NCBI GenBank assembly: GCA_020404485.1
Contig: DYDT01000051.1
Location: 1 to 6,465 of the forward strand
Length of the DNA: 6,465 nucleotides
Reading direction: 5' to 3'
Source of the DNA: Rickettsia endosymbiont of Diachasma alloeum
GTDB lineage: Bacteria; Pseudomonadota; Alphaproteobacteria; Rickettsiales; Rickettsiaceae
Made by a program: the position numbers and the translations under genes. The notes under the pieces are model-generated. The model had not been told where the DNA came from. It saw nothing but the letters and a program-made list of their open reading frames with translations, and did not search any database. This document shows positions 1 through 6,465 of this stretch, in pieces; positions within the stretch are counted from its first letter, which is position 1; each line of letters opens with the position of its first letter.

Positions 1-59
1 AGCTCATAAACCAACTGCTATTTCTAACATTAGATTGGAATAAGCTTGAGCTTAAATTC

Positions 60-124
60 TAAGGCACTTCCAGTGCCTACCATCAACCTACCGGCTCTCA
101 GCCGGTAGTGGTTGAGTATTTTTT
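60..124. repeat. Double-hairpin palindromic element (candidate rickettsial palindromic repeat)
   Basis: Two perfect GC-rich hairpins stand out in AT-rich DNA. The first pairs 62-68 (AGGCACT) with 72-78 around a 3-base loop. The second pairs 88-96 (CTACCGGCT) with 100-108, again around 3 bases, and an outer CAAC/GTTG stem (84-87 with 111-114) extends it past a 2-base bulge. Six T residues (119-124) follow on the plus strand, so the second hairpin could also terminate plus-strand transcripts arriving from the left. The minus strand is an open frame across the element and ends at a stop at 30-32, but it has no credible start. Compact palindromes that keep a frame open are typical of the palindromic repeats (RPEs) scattered through Rickettsia genomes. 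I assign it to that class by resemblance only and cannot name the subfamily. Confidence 0.5.
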
Positions 125-139
125 CATTACTAATTTTGT

Positions 140-189
140 AAAAAAAAGAGTAAAAATAAGATAGAAGGCAATTTTTTGTCTTCTATCTT
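140..189 (-). terminator. Intrinsic terminator of the sdhE-mfd operon
   Basis: Read on the minus strand, 26 bases after the mfd stop codon there is a long stem formed by 189-176 and 171-158. It has 14 base pairs with one A-C mismatch and a 4-base A loop. It is followed by ATTTTT and then eight T residues (147-140). A strong stem followed by T-rich sequence on the minus strand is the classical Rho-independent arrangement. On the plus strand no T-run follows the stem, so the terminator is directional and belongs to mfd. Confidence 0.75.
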
Positions 190-214
190 GCAAGTTATAG
201 AGAGTAGTTTAAAC

Positions 215-3200
215 CTACGATAAATTCCATAGTAATTGATTCGCCTCAGCAATTATATTCTTACCTACTAACTTCTTAATAAACACTAATTTGTTATCAG
301 GTTTAATTTTTGCATTAGCAGTATAGGTGCTGACAAATTTTAAAATTTTATCAGCCATATCAGCGTTTTTATAAAATTTAACTACAAAACCATTATCGCC
401 TGAGTCTAGATTTTCAATGTTCAACTTAAAGCATAATAATTTTATTTTGACAATATCAAGTAAATTATTAAATTCAGTTGGCAGGCTGCCAAATCTGTCA
501 ATCATTTCATCTTTAAATTTCTCTACTTCTAGATCGTCGTTTAGATTACCTATTCTTCTATATAAACCAAGCTTTAGAACTGAATCTGATACATAGTTAT
601 CAGGGATAAAGACCGATAAACCTAAATTAATAGTCGGAATGAAATGCTGCTCACCACTTATCGGCTCATCTTTAAAAATAGCTATCTGCTCTTCCAGCAT
701 TTCTTGATAAAGCTCTGTTCCGACTTCTCTAATTTGCCCTGATTGCTCTTCACCTATTAAATTACCGAAACCCCGTAAATCCATATCATGGCTTGCGATA
801 GTAAAGCCTGAACCGAGAGCACAGCTATTCTGGATTATCTCTAAACGTCTTAAGCTATGCGGCGTCATTTTCTTGTGACGTGGCAGGGTTAAGTAGGCAT
901 AACCTCGCATCTTACCTCGCCCAATTCTGCCTCGTAACTGATATAATTGACTAAGCCCCAGCATATCGGCTTTATGGATAATCATAGTATTAGCGTCTTG
1001 TATATCAATGCCTGACTCTATTATAGTTGTTGAGATTAATATATCAAATTTGCCGGCATAAAACTCGCTCATAATCTCATCAATTTTATTCGGTGACATT
1101 TTACCATGTGCGACTTTATAACTTAATTCAGGGACGATTTGCTTTAATTGCTTTTCAATATCTTCTATATCGTTAATTCTTGGAACGACAAAAAAGCTTT
1201 TACCGCCCCTAAAATGTTCACGCAGTAATGCATCCCTGATGATAACAGGATCAAACGGCATAACGGAGGTACGAACTTCCAACCTGTTTAGCGGAGGTGT
1301 TGCAATAATGCTTAGCTCCTTTAAACCGGTCATCGACATTTGTAAAGTACGAGGTATTGGAGTTGCAGACATTGCAAGCACGTGGGTAGAAGATTTTAGC
1401 GATTTAAGGAATTCCTTTTGACCGACGCCAAAATGCTGTTCTTCATCTATTATTAATAGCTTAAGATTACAAAATTTAGTGACTTTATGCAGTAAAGAAT
1501 GCGTACCTATTATTATATTTATCTTACCGCTCTCAAGTTCTGATCTTACAGTCTTTGCCTCTTTGGGGCTAACAACGCTAGATAATTGCTTGATATTTAA
1601 GCCAAAATCTTTAAATCTTTCCGTAAACCTTGCAAAATGTTGGCTGCATAGGATAGTAGTTGGCACGACAACCGCCACTTGTGGTAAATTCTCGTTTAAG
1701 GATTTAGCAACCATAAAAGTTGCACGCATTGCTACTTCGGTTTTACCAAAGCCAACATCCCCGCATATTAGCCTGTCCATTAACATGCCGGTATTTAAAT
1801 CTTCCCTAATCTCATTTATTGCGTTTAATTGATCCTCAGTTTCGGTAAAAGGAAATTTAGCACAAAATTTATCATATTCTTCAAGGTCAAATTCTATAGC
1901 GGCAGTGGTATTAAGCTTTCTTTTTGCAGCTATTTGCATTAAATGCAAAGCAATTTCCTTAATACGGTTTTTAAGCTTAGCCTTATTTTTTTGCCATGAG
2001 ACACTCCCGAGCTTATCAAGCTGTGCCACATCACTGCCATATTTCTTTATTACCTCAATATTTTCAACTGGTATATATAGTTTATCATTACCGGCATATA
2101 GAATCTTTAAGAAATCATGAAGCTTGCCTTTAATCTCTAAAGCCTCCAGCTTTAAGAACTGTCCTATACCATGATCCTTATGAACTATTAGTTCTCCCTC
2201 GGCTAAATGATCAAGTTCAAGTAAAATATTCTTGAGTTTCTTATTAGTGTTTATAGGGATAGCTTTTTCTTCTAACAACTCACTAGCTGCAATAAATAAA
2301 TATTCAAGAGTAGAAAAGCTTTGATTTAAAGGTAATATAGCAATATTGATAATATTTGTTTTCGCTTCTTCCAAATATTCTATTTCATTATAACTATATT
2401 CATAGTTTTCAATTATACTTTTAACTCTTTCAAAGCTACTTAAAACATTTGAGCCTATAATAATTTTCTTACGAGAATTAGCTTTAATAACTTCAAACAG
2501 CTTATCAAAAATAGTTTTCTTTTCTACAAAGCTTGTAGTTGCTATATTTTCAACTATGCTAGCCTGCTCAGAATTTTCATAACTAATTAGGATATTATTT
2601 TCCTGCTCAAGTAATTCTATAGTTTCAAGAGAAGTAAAATATAGTGCAGAAGGTTGAAGAGTAGGGTAAAAACTGTTAAATTTAAGCTTATTGGCATCCA
2701 GCCTTGCTTTGTAAAAATCGTTATAGCTATGCTCGAATTCTAAAATAGCTTGCTTTGTTAGATTATCAAAGATAATGACTGGATTGTTAAGATAATCTGT
2801 TAGACCCGAATAAGTATCATAAAATAGAGGTAGTAACTGCTCATATCCTGAAAATTTTCTTCCGCCGGTTATTGCTTCATATAAAGGATTATCGGTATGG
2901 TTAACTCCAAAATTACGCAAGTAATTATCTTTAAAATTACTGATTGTTTCAGGATTTAAAACTATCTCATTTGCCGGACTAATAATTAGTTCATTACATG
3001 ATTTAGTTGAGATTTGTGTATCAATATCAAATTGTTTAATTGATTCGATATGATCCCAGCTAAAATTAATTCTATAGCCTTTAGATTCAGGTAGTATTAA
3101 GTCAACAATCTCGCCTCTAACTGCAAATTCTCCAACATCAACGCTACTTGCATTTCTTGTAAAGCTATTTTCTACCAAAAACTTACTAAGCTCATTTGCA

Positions 3201-3571
3201 CTTAGCTTCATTTTAGGAAATAGTTTTAGATAATATTTAGCAAAGAAATCTCTAGGCGGTAATTTATTCAATAAGTTCGTTGCGTGAGTAATGACTAATT
3301 TATTTCCTTTATTGGTCGTAAGTTTGGTTAATGTTTCGGCTCGCTTGGATAGAATATTGCAATTTGGTGACGTATGGTCATAAGGAATTGTATCATAGCT
3401 CGGAAAATAATATATATTTTCGCTTGGTAAAAAAAATAAAGCTTGCTTGTATAATTGCAACGCCTCCTCTTCATTGCTTGTAACTAATATAAAATCTTGC
3501 TTAGAATTCTTTATCAAGTTATCAATTGTGAAGAAGGATTTAGCAGTAGATGGAAATTTTTGTTGTAACAT
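215..3571 (-). CDS. mfd: Transcription-repair coupling factor Mfd
   Basis: Mfd is an ATP-driven DNA translocase that removes RNA polymerase stalled at a template-strand lesion and recruits UvrA for nucleotide excision repair. The 1118-residue protein is close to the family size (E. coli about 1148) and looks intact. Residues 1 to about 330 form the UvrB-homology part, with [12 protein letters not shown] at 147-158. The RNA-polymerase-interaction domain is near 456-520, with HKDHGIGQF at 464-472 and KLYIPVENI at 497-505. The superfamily 2 helicase core has Walker [10 protein letters not shown] (604-612), Walker B DEEQ (709-712), SATPIPRTL (735-743) and motif [11 protein letters not shown] (878-886). 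The translocation (TRG) motif lies around 932-959 ([14 protein letters not shown] at its start), and the C-terminal TRCF domain follows from about 985. The ATG at 3571 lies 13 bases after the sdhE stop, without an obvious Shine-Dalgarno sequence. The two genes are probably co-transcribed, ending at the terminator at 140-189. Identification is secure. Confidence 0.98.
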   Translation of the reverse strand: MLQQKFPSTAKSFFTIDNLIKNSKQDFILVTSNEEEALQLYKQALFFLPSENIYYFPSYDTIPYDHTSPNCNILSKRAETLTKLTTNKGNKLVITHATNLLNKLPPRDFFAKYYLKLFPKMKLSANELSKFLVENSFTRNASSVDVGEFAVRGEIVDLILPESKGYRINFSWDHIESIKQFDIDTQISTKSCNELIISPANEIVLNPETISNFKDNYLRNFGVNHTDNPLYEAITGGRKFSGYEQLLPLFYDTYSGLTDYLNNPVIIFDNLTKQAILEFEHSYNDFYKARLDANKLKFNSFYPTLQPSALYFTSLETIELLEQENNILISYENSEQASIVENIATTSFVEKKTIFDKLFEVIKANSRKKIIIGSNVLSSFERVKSIIENYEYSYNEIEYLEEAKTNIINIAILPLNQSFSTLEYLFIAASELLEEKAIPINTNKKLKNILLELDHLAEGELIVHKDHGIGQFLKLEALEIKGKLHDFLKILYAGNDKLYIPVENIEVIKKYGSDVAQLDKLGSVSWQKNKAKLKNRIKEIALHLMQIAAKRKLNTTAAIEFDLEEYDKFCAKFPFTETEDQLNAINEIREDLNTGMLMDRLICGDVGFGKTEVAMRATFMVAKSLNENLPQVAVVVPTTILCSQHFARFTERFKDFGLNIKQLSSVVSPKEAKTVRSELESGKINIIIGTHSLLHKVTKFCNLKLLIIDEEQHFGVGQKEFLKSLKSSTHVLAMSATPIPRTLQMSMTGLKELSIIATPPLNRLEVRTSVMPFDPVIIRDALLREHFRGGKSFFVVPRINDIEDIEKQLKQIVPELSYKVAHGKMSPNKIDEIMSEFYAGKFDILISTTIIESGIDIQDANTMIIHKADMLGLSQLYQLRGRIGRGKMRGYAYLTLPRHKKMTPHSLRRLEIIQNSCALGSGFTIASHDMDLRGFGNLIGEEQSGQIREVGTELYQEMLEEQIAIFKDEPISGEQHFIPTINLGLSVFIPDNYVSDSVLKLGLYRRIGNLNDDLEVEKFKDEMIDRFGSLPTEFNNLLDIVKIKLLCFKLNIENLDSGDNGFVVKFYKNADMADKILKFVSTYTANAKIKPDNKLVFIKKLVGKNIIAEANQLLWNLS

Positions 3572-3584
3572 GTATGATGGGAAA

Positions 3585-3848
3585 TTATATTTTTATTATT
3601 TTGCGTAATTGCTCAATTATTTCGGTATCTAAATTAGAAGGAACGGAAGATTTATTAGTAATCCAATTATAGAGATCATTGTCATTTTGATCAAGTATTA
3701 AAGCATAGCTTAAAAGTTTTTCTTCCGCCATGAAAGGTAGATAAAGATTAGCAAAATTGCCTAATATATAATCCATTTCTTTGCAACCACGATTTTTACT
3801 ACGATAAAAAAGTTTCTTTTGTAAAGAGTTTTTATTTAATTTATTCAT
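3585..3848 (-). CDS. sdhE: Succinate dehydrogenase assembly factor SdhE (Sdh5/DUF339 family)
   Basis: This small cytoplasmic factor promotes covalent attachment of FAD to SdhA, the flavoprotein subunit of succinate dehydrogenase (complex II). At 87 residues it matches the family. The signature RGCKEMD (residues 20-26) corresponds to the conserved RGxxExD FAD-transfer motif (RGMRELD in E. coli SdhE). NDLYNWI (about 57-63) corresponds to the conserved DLFNWL segment. The N-terminus is lysine- and asparagine-rich, with [11 protein letters not shown] leading into the motif. The gene is the first of a two-gene minus-strand operon with mfd. In many other alphaproteobacteria a gene of this family also lies beside mfd, often with recG, so the pairing is conserved and need not imply a joint function. 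No clear ribosome-binding site precedes the ATG at 3848, and a 12-base tandem duplication lies right at the start codon. Confidence 0.92.
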   Translation of the reverse strand: MNKLNKNSLQKKLFYRSKNRGCKEMDYILGNFANLYLPFMAEEKLLSYALILDQNDNDLYNWITNKSSVPSNLDTEIIEQLRKIIKI

Positions 3849-3870
3849 GCTATAAAATATGCTATAAAAT
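3847..3870. repeat. 12-bp perfect tandem duplication at the sdhE start
   Basis: The 12-mer ATGCTATAAAAT occurs twice head-to-tail at 3847-3858 and 3859-3870 on the plus strand. The first copy overlaps the sdhE start codon, and both copies supply the immediate 5' untranslated sequence of the gene. This looks like a replication-slippage duplication in a low-complexity leader. It has no visible functional motif. Confidence 0.7.
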
Positions 3871-3889
3871 CTTGCAAAATTTTTTTATG

Positions 3890-3918
3890 ATAATATTATT
3901 AAAACTATCAGAGACCAA
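3890..3918 (-). promoter_or_regulatory. Candidate sigma-70 promoter for sdhE-mfd
   Basis: On the minus strand, TTGGTC (3918-3913) is separated by exactly 17 bases from TATTAT (3895-3890). The -10 hexamer differs from consensus at one position, but the -35 matches only three of six. Transcription would begin near 3883 and give a leader of about 35 bases before the sdhE ATG. In DNA this AT-rich, partial matches arise by chance. The assignment rests mainly on correct spacing and position. Confidence 0.3.
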
Positions 3919-3919
3919 G

Positions 3920-3936
3920 AATATTTTAAAAATATT
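3920..3936. promoter_or_regulatory. Inverted repeat in the divergent sdhE / rhodanese-dnaA intergenic region
   Basis: AATATTTT (3920-3927) and AAAATATT (3929-3936) form a perfect 8-base inverted repeat around a single A. It sits inside the roughly 200-base region (3849-4049) that must hold the promoters of both divergent operons, so a repressor or architectural protein could bind here. The composition is pure A/T and chance is a real alternative. Elsewhere in this region I see only an AT-rich TATATA (4015-4020) that could be the -10 of the rhodanese-dnaA transcript, without a convincing -35. Confidence 0.25.
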
Positions 3937-4049
3937 TAAGGTTTTGCGAAAGCTATACTATCTAATAAATTCATCTTCGCATGAATAAAATCCAATAGTT
4001 TAAACATTATTTATTATATAAACAGCAATACTAAGTAAATAGGCAAAGT

Positions 4050-4439
4050 ATGTTAGTTCAAAATATCTGTTCTAAAGAAGCTTATAATATGCTGATTTCG
4101 AATAATAATACTTTTCTTGTTGATGTTAGAACAGAAGAAGAATGGAAACATGTGGGTGTTCCAAGTTTAAGTAATAAAAATAATGTAGTCTTTTTAAGTT
4201 GGCAGCTATCACCTTTTATGGAGCTGAATAGAGATTTTGAAGATAGATTTTTATCTATTATTGATGATAAAATATCTAACATTATATTTTTTTTATGCAG
4301 ATCAGGGCATAGATCATTAATGGCAGCAAATTTTATGGCTAATATAGGTTATAAAAATTGTTATAATATTATTGATGGTTTCGAAGGAAATCTTCAAAAT
4401 AAAGGCTGGAAACAAAATAACTTACCGTGGCAGTTTTAA
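4050..4439 (+). CDS. Single-domain rhodanese-like sulfurtransferase
   Basis: This is a 129-residue, single-domain rhodanese homologue. Such proteins carry sulfane sulfur as a persulfide on an active-site cysteine and pass it to acceptors such as thiols or cyanide; the physiological substrate here is unknown. The sequence shows the early rhodanese motif FLVDVRTEEEW (residues 22-32). The catalytic loop CRSGHR (83-88) has the nucleophile Cys83 and basic residues suited to holding the persulfide. The C-terminal GYKNCYNIIDGFEG segment (100-113) is typical of the domain. No signal peptide or membrane segment is visible, so it should be cytosolic. The ATG at 4050 is preceded by AGG (4041-4043) at suitable spacing. 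Its TAA stop directly abuts the dnaA GTG start, so the two are almost certainly co-transcribed. Confidence 0.88.
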   Translation: MLVQNICSKEAYNMLISNNNTFLVDVRTEEEWKHVGVPSLSNKNNVVFLSWQLSPFMELNRDFEDRFLSIIDDKISNIIFFLCRSGHRSLMAANFMANIGYKNCYNIIDGFEGNLQNKGWKQNNLPWQF

Positions 4440-5831
4440 GTGAATACTAATCAAATAATTTTAACAAATCAAAACGATAATAGTGTAAAGGTCTGGAGTA
4501 ATGTAACCCAAGACCTTTATAACTATTACGGTGAGGCTTTATATAATAGCTGGTTTAGTAAGGTCAATTTTATAGAATCTTCACTAAATACTGTTATTCT
4601 TTGTGCTCCTACCAATTTTATTAGAGATTGGATAAAATCTAAATATTCCGTCGTTATATTGCAATTATTTCAGCATTATAATAATGCTATAAAAACAGTA
4701 GAAATAATTACTAAAGAATTGCCGGCATCTAATCAAGCAGCTCTTGAGTTGCCTACTAAAACTTTTGCCGATATTGGTAGTAGCGAGCTTAATTCAGAAA
4801 ATATTTTCTCAACGCTTGATATACGTTTTACTTTCGATAATTTTGTTGTCGGTGCTCCGAATGAGCTTGCTTATGCCGCTGCAAGAGCAGTAGCCGAGTC
4901 TTCAAGTGCAGTTTCCGAATCTAACCCTCTTTTCCTATATGGCGGGGTAGGGCTCGGTAAAACGCATTTAATGCATGCAATTGGTTGGTACATAAAACAG
5001 AATAATCCAAGCCGTAAGGTTATATACATGTCGGCAGAAAAATTTATGTACCAATTTGTTAAGGCTTTGCGTAACAAAGAAGTGATGTCTTTTAAAGAGA
5101 AGTTTCGCTCAGTTGATGTATTAATGATTGATGATATTCAGTTTATTTGTGGTAAAGATAGTACGCAGGAAGAGTTCTTCCATACGTTCAATACGCTGAT
5201 TGATAATAACCGTCAGATGGTTATTTCTTGCGACAGATCGCCCTCAGATTTAGATGATATTGAAGACCGAATTAAATCTCGTTTAGGGTGGGGTTTAGTG
5301 GCAGATGTTCATAGCACTACTTATGAGTTACGCCTTGGTATTTTAGAGTCTAAAATTGAGCAGATGAACGTTAAAGTTCCAAAAGATGTAATTGATTTTT
5401 TAGCTTCTAAGATTGTTTCGAATGTAAGAGAGCTTGAGGGAGCATTGAATAAGGTTATTGCCCACTCTAACTTTACTGCAAAAGAAATAACACTCGAAAA
5501 TACACAAAATATTTTAAGAGATTTGCTGCGTTCTAATGAAAGAATAATTACAGTTGAAGATATCCAGAAAAAAGTAGCTAATCGTTACAATATTAAATTA
5601 TCTGATATGTCCTCACCTCGGAGAATGCGTACCATTGCAAGACCACGTCAGATAGCTATGTATTTAAGTAAAATCCTCACCCCTAAAAGTCTAGTCGATA
5701 TCGGTAAAAAATTCGGTAAAAAAGACCACACAACAGTTATGCACGCCATCAAAAAAGTAGAGGAGCTACTAGAAAGTGACTTAGAACTACGTGAAGAAAT
5801 TAATCTTATGATGAAAATATTGCAGAATTAG
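4440..5831 (+). CDS. dnaA: Chromosomal replication initiator protein DnaA
   Basis: DnaA is the AAA+ ATPase that binds origin DnaA boxes, forms an ATP-dependent filament and melts oriC. This 463-residue copy is complete. Domain I (about 1-95) includes [10 protein letters not shown], and a short linker domain II follows to about 125. Domain III has Walker [10 protein letters not shown] (168-176), Walker B LMIDDIQF (228-235), a sensor I segment VISCDRSP (261-268), the arginine-finger region [11 protein letters not shown] (280-290) and sensor [14 protein letters not shown] (328-339). The DNA-binding domain IV (about 375-463) ends in the DnaA signature with DHTTVMHA (429-436), where KK replaces the usual GR just before DHTTV. 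The start is GTG at 4440, immediately after the rhodanese TAA, which suggests translational coupling. I see no DnaA-box cluster beside the gene, in keeping with rickettsiae having their origin elsewhere, near hemE. Confidence 0.98.
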   Translation: MNTNQIILTNQNDNSVKVWSNVTQDLYNYYGEALYNSWFSKVNFIESSLNTVILCAPTNFIRDWIKSKYSVVILQLFQHYNNAIKTVEIITKELPASNQAALELPTKTFADIGSSELNSENIFSTLDIRFTFDNFVVGAPNELAYAAARAVAESSSAVSESNPLFLYGGVGLGKTHLMHAIGWYIKQNNPSRKVIYMSAEKFMYQFVKALRNKEVMSFKEKFRSVDVLMIDDIQFICGKDSTQEEFFHTFNTLIDNNRQMVISCDRSPSDLDDIEDRIKSRLGWGLVADVHSTTYELRLGILESKIEQMNVKVPKDVIDFLASKIVSNVRELEGALNKVIAHSNFTAKEITLENTQNILRDLLRSNERIITVEDIQKKVANRYNIKLSDMSSPRRMRTIARPRQIAMYLSKILTPKSLVDIGKKFGKKDHTTVMHAIKKVEELLESDLELREEINLMMKILQN

Positions 5832-5840
5832 CCTATACTC

Positions 5841-5951
5841 GTTTTATTTGAAAAATTGGCTATGTCGTCTTTGTAAATCCTCAGATGCTCATGTACTATT
5901 GTACGCTCCGCTCTTCGTCTTACATACTCCATGCTCTTTTCCAAATAAAAC
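5841..5951. repeat. Large imperfect palindrome after dnaA (candidate rickettsial palindromic element)
   Basis: Starting 10 bases past the dnaA stop, GTTTTATTTG (5841-5850) pairs perfectly with CAAATAAAAC (5942-5951). The stem continues with AAAA (5851-5854) against TTTT (5937-5940) past a single bulged C. The interior holds further weaker complementarity and a small GTAC-TATT-GTAC hairpin at 5893-5904 near the centre, so the whole 111 bases can fold into one arm. The interior is also less AT-rich than the surrounding spacer. This is the look of the dispersed palindromic repeats of Rickettsia. I believe I have seen similar text repeated in Rickettsia genomes, but copy number cannot be tested here. 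No T-run follows, so I do not call it an intrinsic terminator, although it might stabilise the dnaA transcript end. Confidence 0.55.
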
Positions 5952-6028
5952 TTCGTCTAACAATTATTCATTTACTTAAAAATGTTGTTAAAAAGAAAGA
6001 ATTCTATACAACAATCCTTCTATTACAT

Positions 6029-6060
6029 AAATAGTGTGGTACAAGAGGGTACAACTATTT
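6029..6060. promoter_or_regulatory. Putative antitoxin operator: paired GTAC sites inside an inverted repeat
   Basis: GGTACAA occurs twice (6038-6044 and 6048-6054), so the two palindromic GTAC cores are exactly 10 bases, one helical turn, apart. Outer arms AAATAGT (6029-6035) and ACTATTT (6054-6060) are perfect inverted repeats. The site lies 13 bases before the antitoxin start codon. In E. coli the YefM-YoeB complex represses its own promoter through two neighbouring palindromes with a TGTACA core. The similarity of layout supports an autoregulatory operator here, by inference. AGG at 6062-6064 is a plausible ribosome-binding site for the gene. Confidence 0.5.
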
Positions 6061-6073
6061 TAGGTATAAAATT

Positions 6074-6322
6074 GTGACTATTTACACTAGTAGCCAAGCA
6101 CGAGCTAAACTATTTAATCTTATTGATGAGGTTAATGAAACTCATAAGCTTATTTATATTAAAGGCGAATATAATAATGCGATGATTATATCAGAAGCAG
6201 AATATGAAAGGTTACAAGAAACTCTAGCTATTTATTCTGTGTCTGGATTAGTAGAGAAAATTCTTGAAGCTAGCAAAGAGCCGTTAGAAGAATGCATTGC
6301 TCATTCGTATAACTTCGTATAA
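6074..6322 (+). CDS. Phd/YefM-family antitoxin, 3' end replaced by linker DNA
   Basis: This family comprises small DNA-binding antitoxins that neutralise a partner toxin (often a YoeB/RelE-type endoribonuclease or Doc) and repress their own operon. The N-terminal pattern TIYTSSQARAKLFNLIDEVN (residues 2-21), then IYIKGEYNNAMIISEAEYE (27-45) and LQETLAIY (47-54), closely follow YefM. The GTG start at 6074 is the only reasonable one: an in-frame stop lies at 6032-6034 and no ATG intervenes. Only residues 1-77 (to 6304) are genomic. The final five residues, SYNFV, and the TAA stop at 6320-6322 are encoded by the loxP-containing linker. YefM of E. coli has 83 residues, so only a few native residues are probably lost. 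The toxin gene that normally follows is not present in the window. Confidence 0.82.
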   Translation: MTIYTSSQARAKLFNLIDEVNETHKLIYIKGEYNNAMIISEAEYERLQETLAIYSVSGLVEKILEASKEPLEECIAHSYNFV

Positions 6323-6346
6323 TGTATGCTATACGAAGTTATTACG
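6305..6346 (+). other. 454 paired-end linker containing a perfect loxP site (assembly artefact)
   Basis: Positions 6309-6342 are a perfect 34-base loxP: a 13-base arm ATAACTTCGTATA (6309-6321), the asymmetric spacer ATGTATGC (6322-6329) and the inverted arm TATACGAAGTTAT (6330-6342). Four further bases on each side, TCGT (6305-6308) and TACG (6343-6346), complete the 42-base linker used to circularise fragments in Roche 454 Titanium paired-end libraries, as I remember it. Natural loxP is known from phage P1 and not from Rickettsia. There is no transposon end, marker or phage gene nearby. The linker interrupts the end of the antitoxin frame and marks a false join between two genomic loci. Confidence is very high for loxP and high for the library origin. 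Confidence 0.95.
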
Positions 6347-6465
6347 ATAACATTTATTAATAATTATGTAAATAATACTTTAAAATTTATTGACAATTAC
6401 CTTGTGTTAATTTATATAACCATATTTCATGGTACCAAACTTGTAGTAATCAGCTTAGTTATCAT
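6347..6465. other. Sequence beyond the linker, from another locus
   Basis: These 119 AT-rich bases follow the linker and should not be read as the natural continuation of the antitoxin locus. The length is what one would expect of the remainder of a single 454 read. No gene is recognisable. A short minus-strand frame enters from the window edge and stops at 6429-6427, giving about a dozen residues that match nothing I know. A KpnI-type palindrome GGTACC lies at 6431-6436. Confidence 0.6.
6390..6418 (+). promoter_or_regulatory. Sigma-70-like promoter in the post-linker segment
   Basis: A perfect -35 hexamer TTGACA (6390-6395) is followed after exactly 17 bases by TATATA (6413-6418), a fair -10. 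Transcription would start near 6425 and run to the right, out of the window. A six-of-six -35 match with ideal spacing is better than the other candidates in this window. The gene it drives is not visible, and it has no proven link to the antitoxin because the linker lies between them. Confidence 0.5.

Noticed and set aside
1239..2120. Plus-strand open frames at 1239-1421, 1479-1832 and 1905-2120
   Set aside because: All lie antisense within mfd, whose helicase motifs prove the minus-strand frame, and none resembles a known protein.
3925..3938. CtrA-type box (TTAA-N7-TTAA) in the divergent promoter region
   Set aside because: The two TTAA halves are separated by six bases, not seven, and in DNA this AT-rich such pairs are expected by chance.
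3849..4049. Chromosomal origin beside dnaA
   Set aside because: No cluster of DnaA boxes is visible, and rickettsial origins are known to lie apart from dnaA, near hemE.
4082..5077. Minus-strand open frames at 4082-4282 and 4871-5077
   Set aside because: They are antisense to the rhodanese and dnaA genes, whose conserved motifs establish the coding strand.
6309..6342. Deliberately engineered lox insertion or a natural Cre/lox-type recombination locus
   Set aside because: There is no Himar1-type inverted repeat, marker cassette, recombinase or phage gene nearby. The four-base extensions on both sides fit the 454 library linker and leave nothing for an engineered cassette to explain.
6427..6465. 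Minus-strand frame entering from the right edge and ending in TGA at 6429-6427
   Set aside because: About a dozen codons with no recognisable motif, in sequence of uncertain genomic position, are too little to call a gene.

Overview
The window reads as chromosomal DNA of an obligate intracellular alphaproteobacterium, almost certainly a Rickettsia. It is very AT-rich, the DnaA and Mfd proteins have the lengths and wording I know from Rickettsia, and hairpin-forming elements resembling rickettsial palindromic repeats lie between the genes. The species cannot be settled from the sequence alone.

Layout, left to right. Positions 1-214 hold no convincing gene. They carry a double-hairpin palindromic element (about 62-114) and a clear minus-strand intrinsic terminator (140-189). 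A minus-strand operon follows: sdhE (3848-3585, assembly factor that flavinylates succinate dehydrogenase) and then mfd (3571-215, transcription-repair coupling factor), 13 bases apart, ending at that terminator. A roughly 200-base divergent promoter region (3849-4049) separates it from a plus-strand pair: a single-domain rhodanese (4050-4439) and dnaA (4440-5831, replication initiator). Their stop and start codons abut with no gap. Downstream of dnaA is a second large imperfect palindrome (5841-5951). Next come a paired GTAC operator-like site (6029-6060) and a Phd/YefM-type antitoxin gene starting with GTG at 6074.

The most important observation is at 6305-6346. The 42 bases there contain a perfect 34-base loxP site (6309-6342) flanked by four extra bases on each side. 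As far as I can recall, the whole 42-mer is the Roche 454 Titanium paired-end circularisation linker. It is therefore very probably library-construction DNA left in the assembly and not biology. It replaces the 3' end of the antitoxin gene, so the last five predicted residues and the stop codon are artificial. It also joins the window to 119 bases (6347-6465) that are not the true genomic neighbour. Those bases carry a good sigma-70-like promoter but no recognisable gene. The cognate toxin expected after the antitoxin is absent from the window, and its absence here says nothing about the organism.

The core genes (respiratory-complex assembly, repair, replication initiation) are ordinary housekeeping functions. 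I found no convincing undescribed system. The apparent site-specific recombination site is best explained as an assembly artefact.
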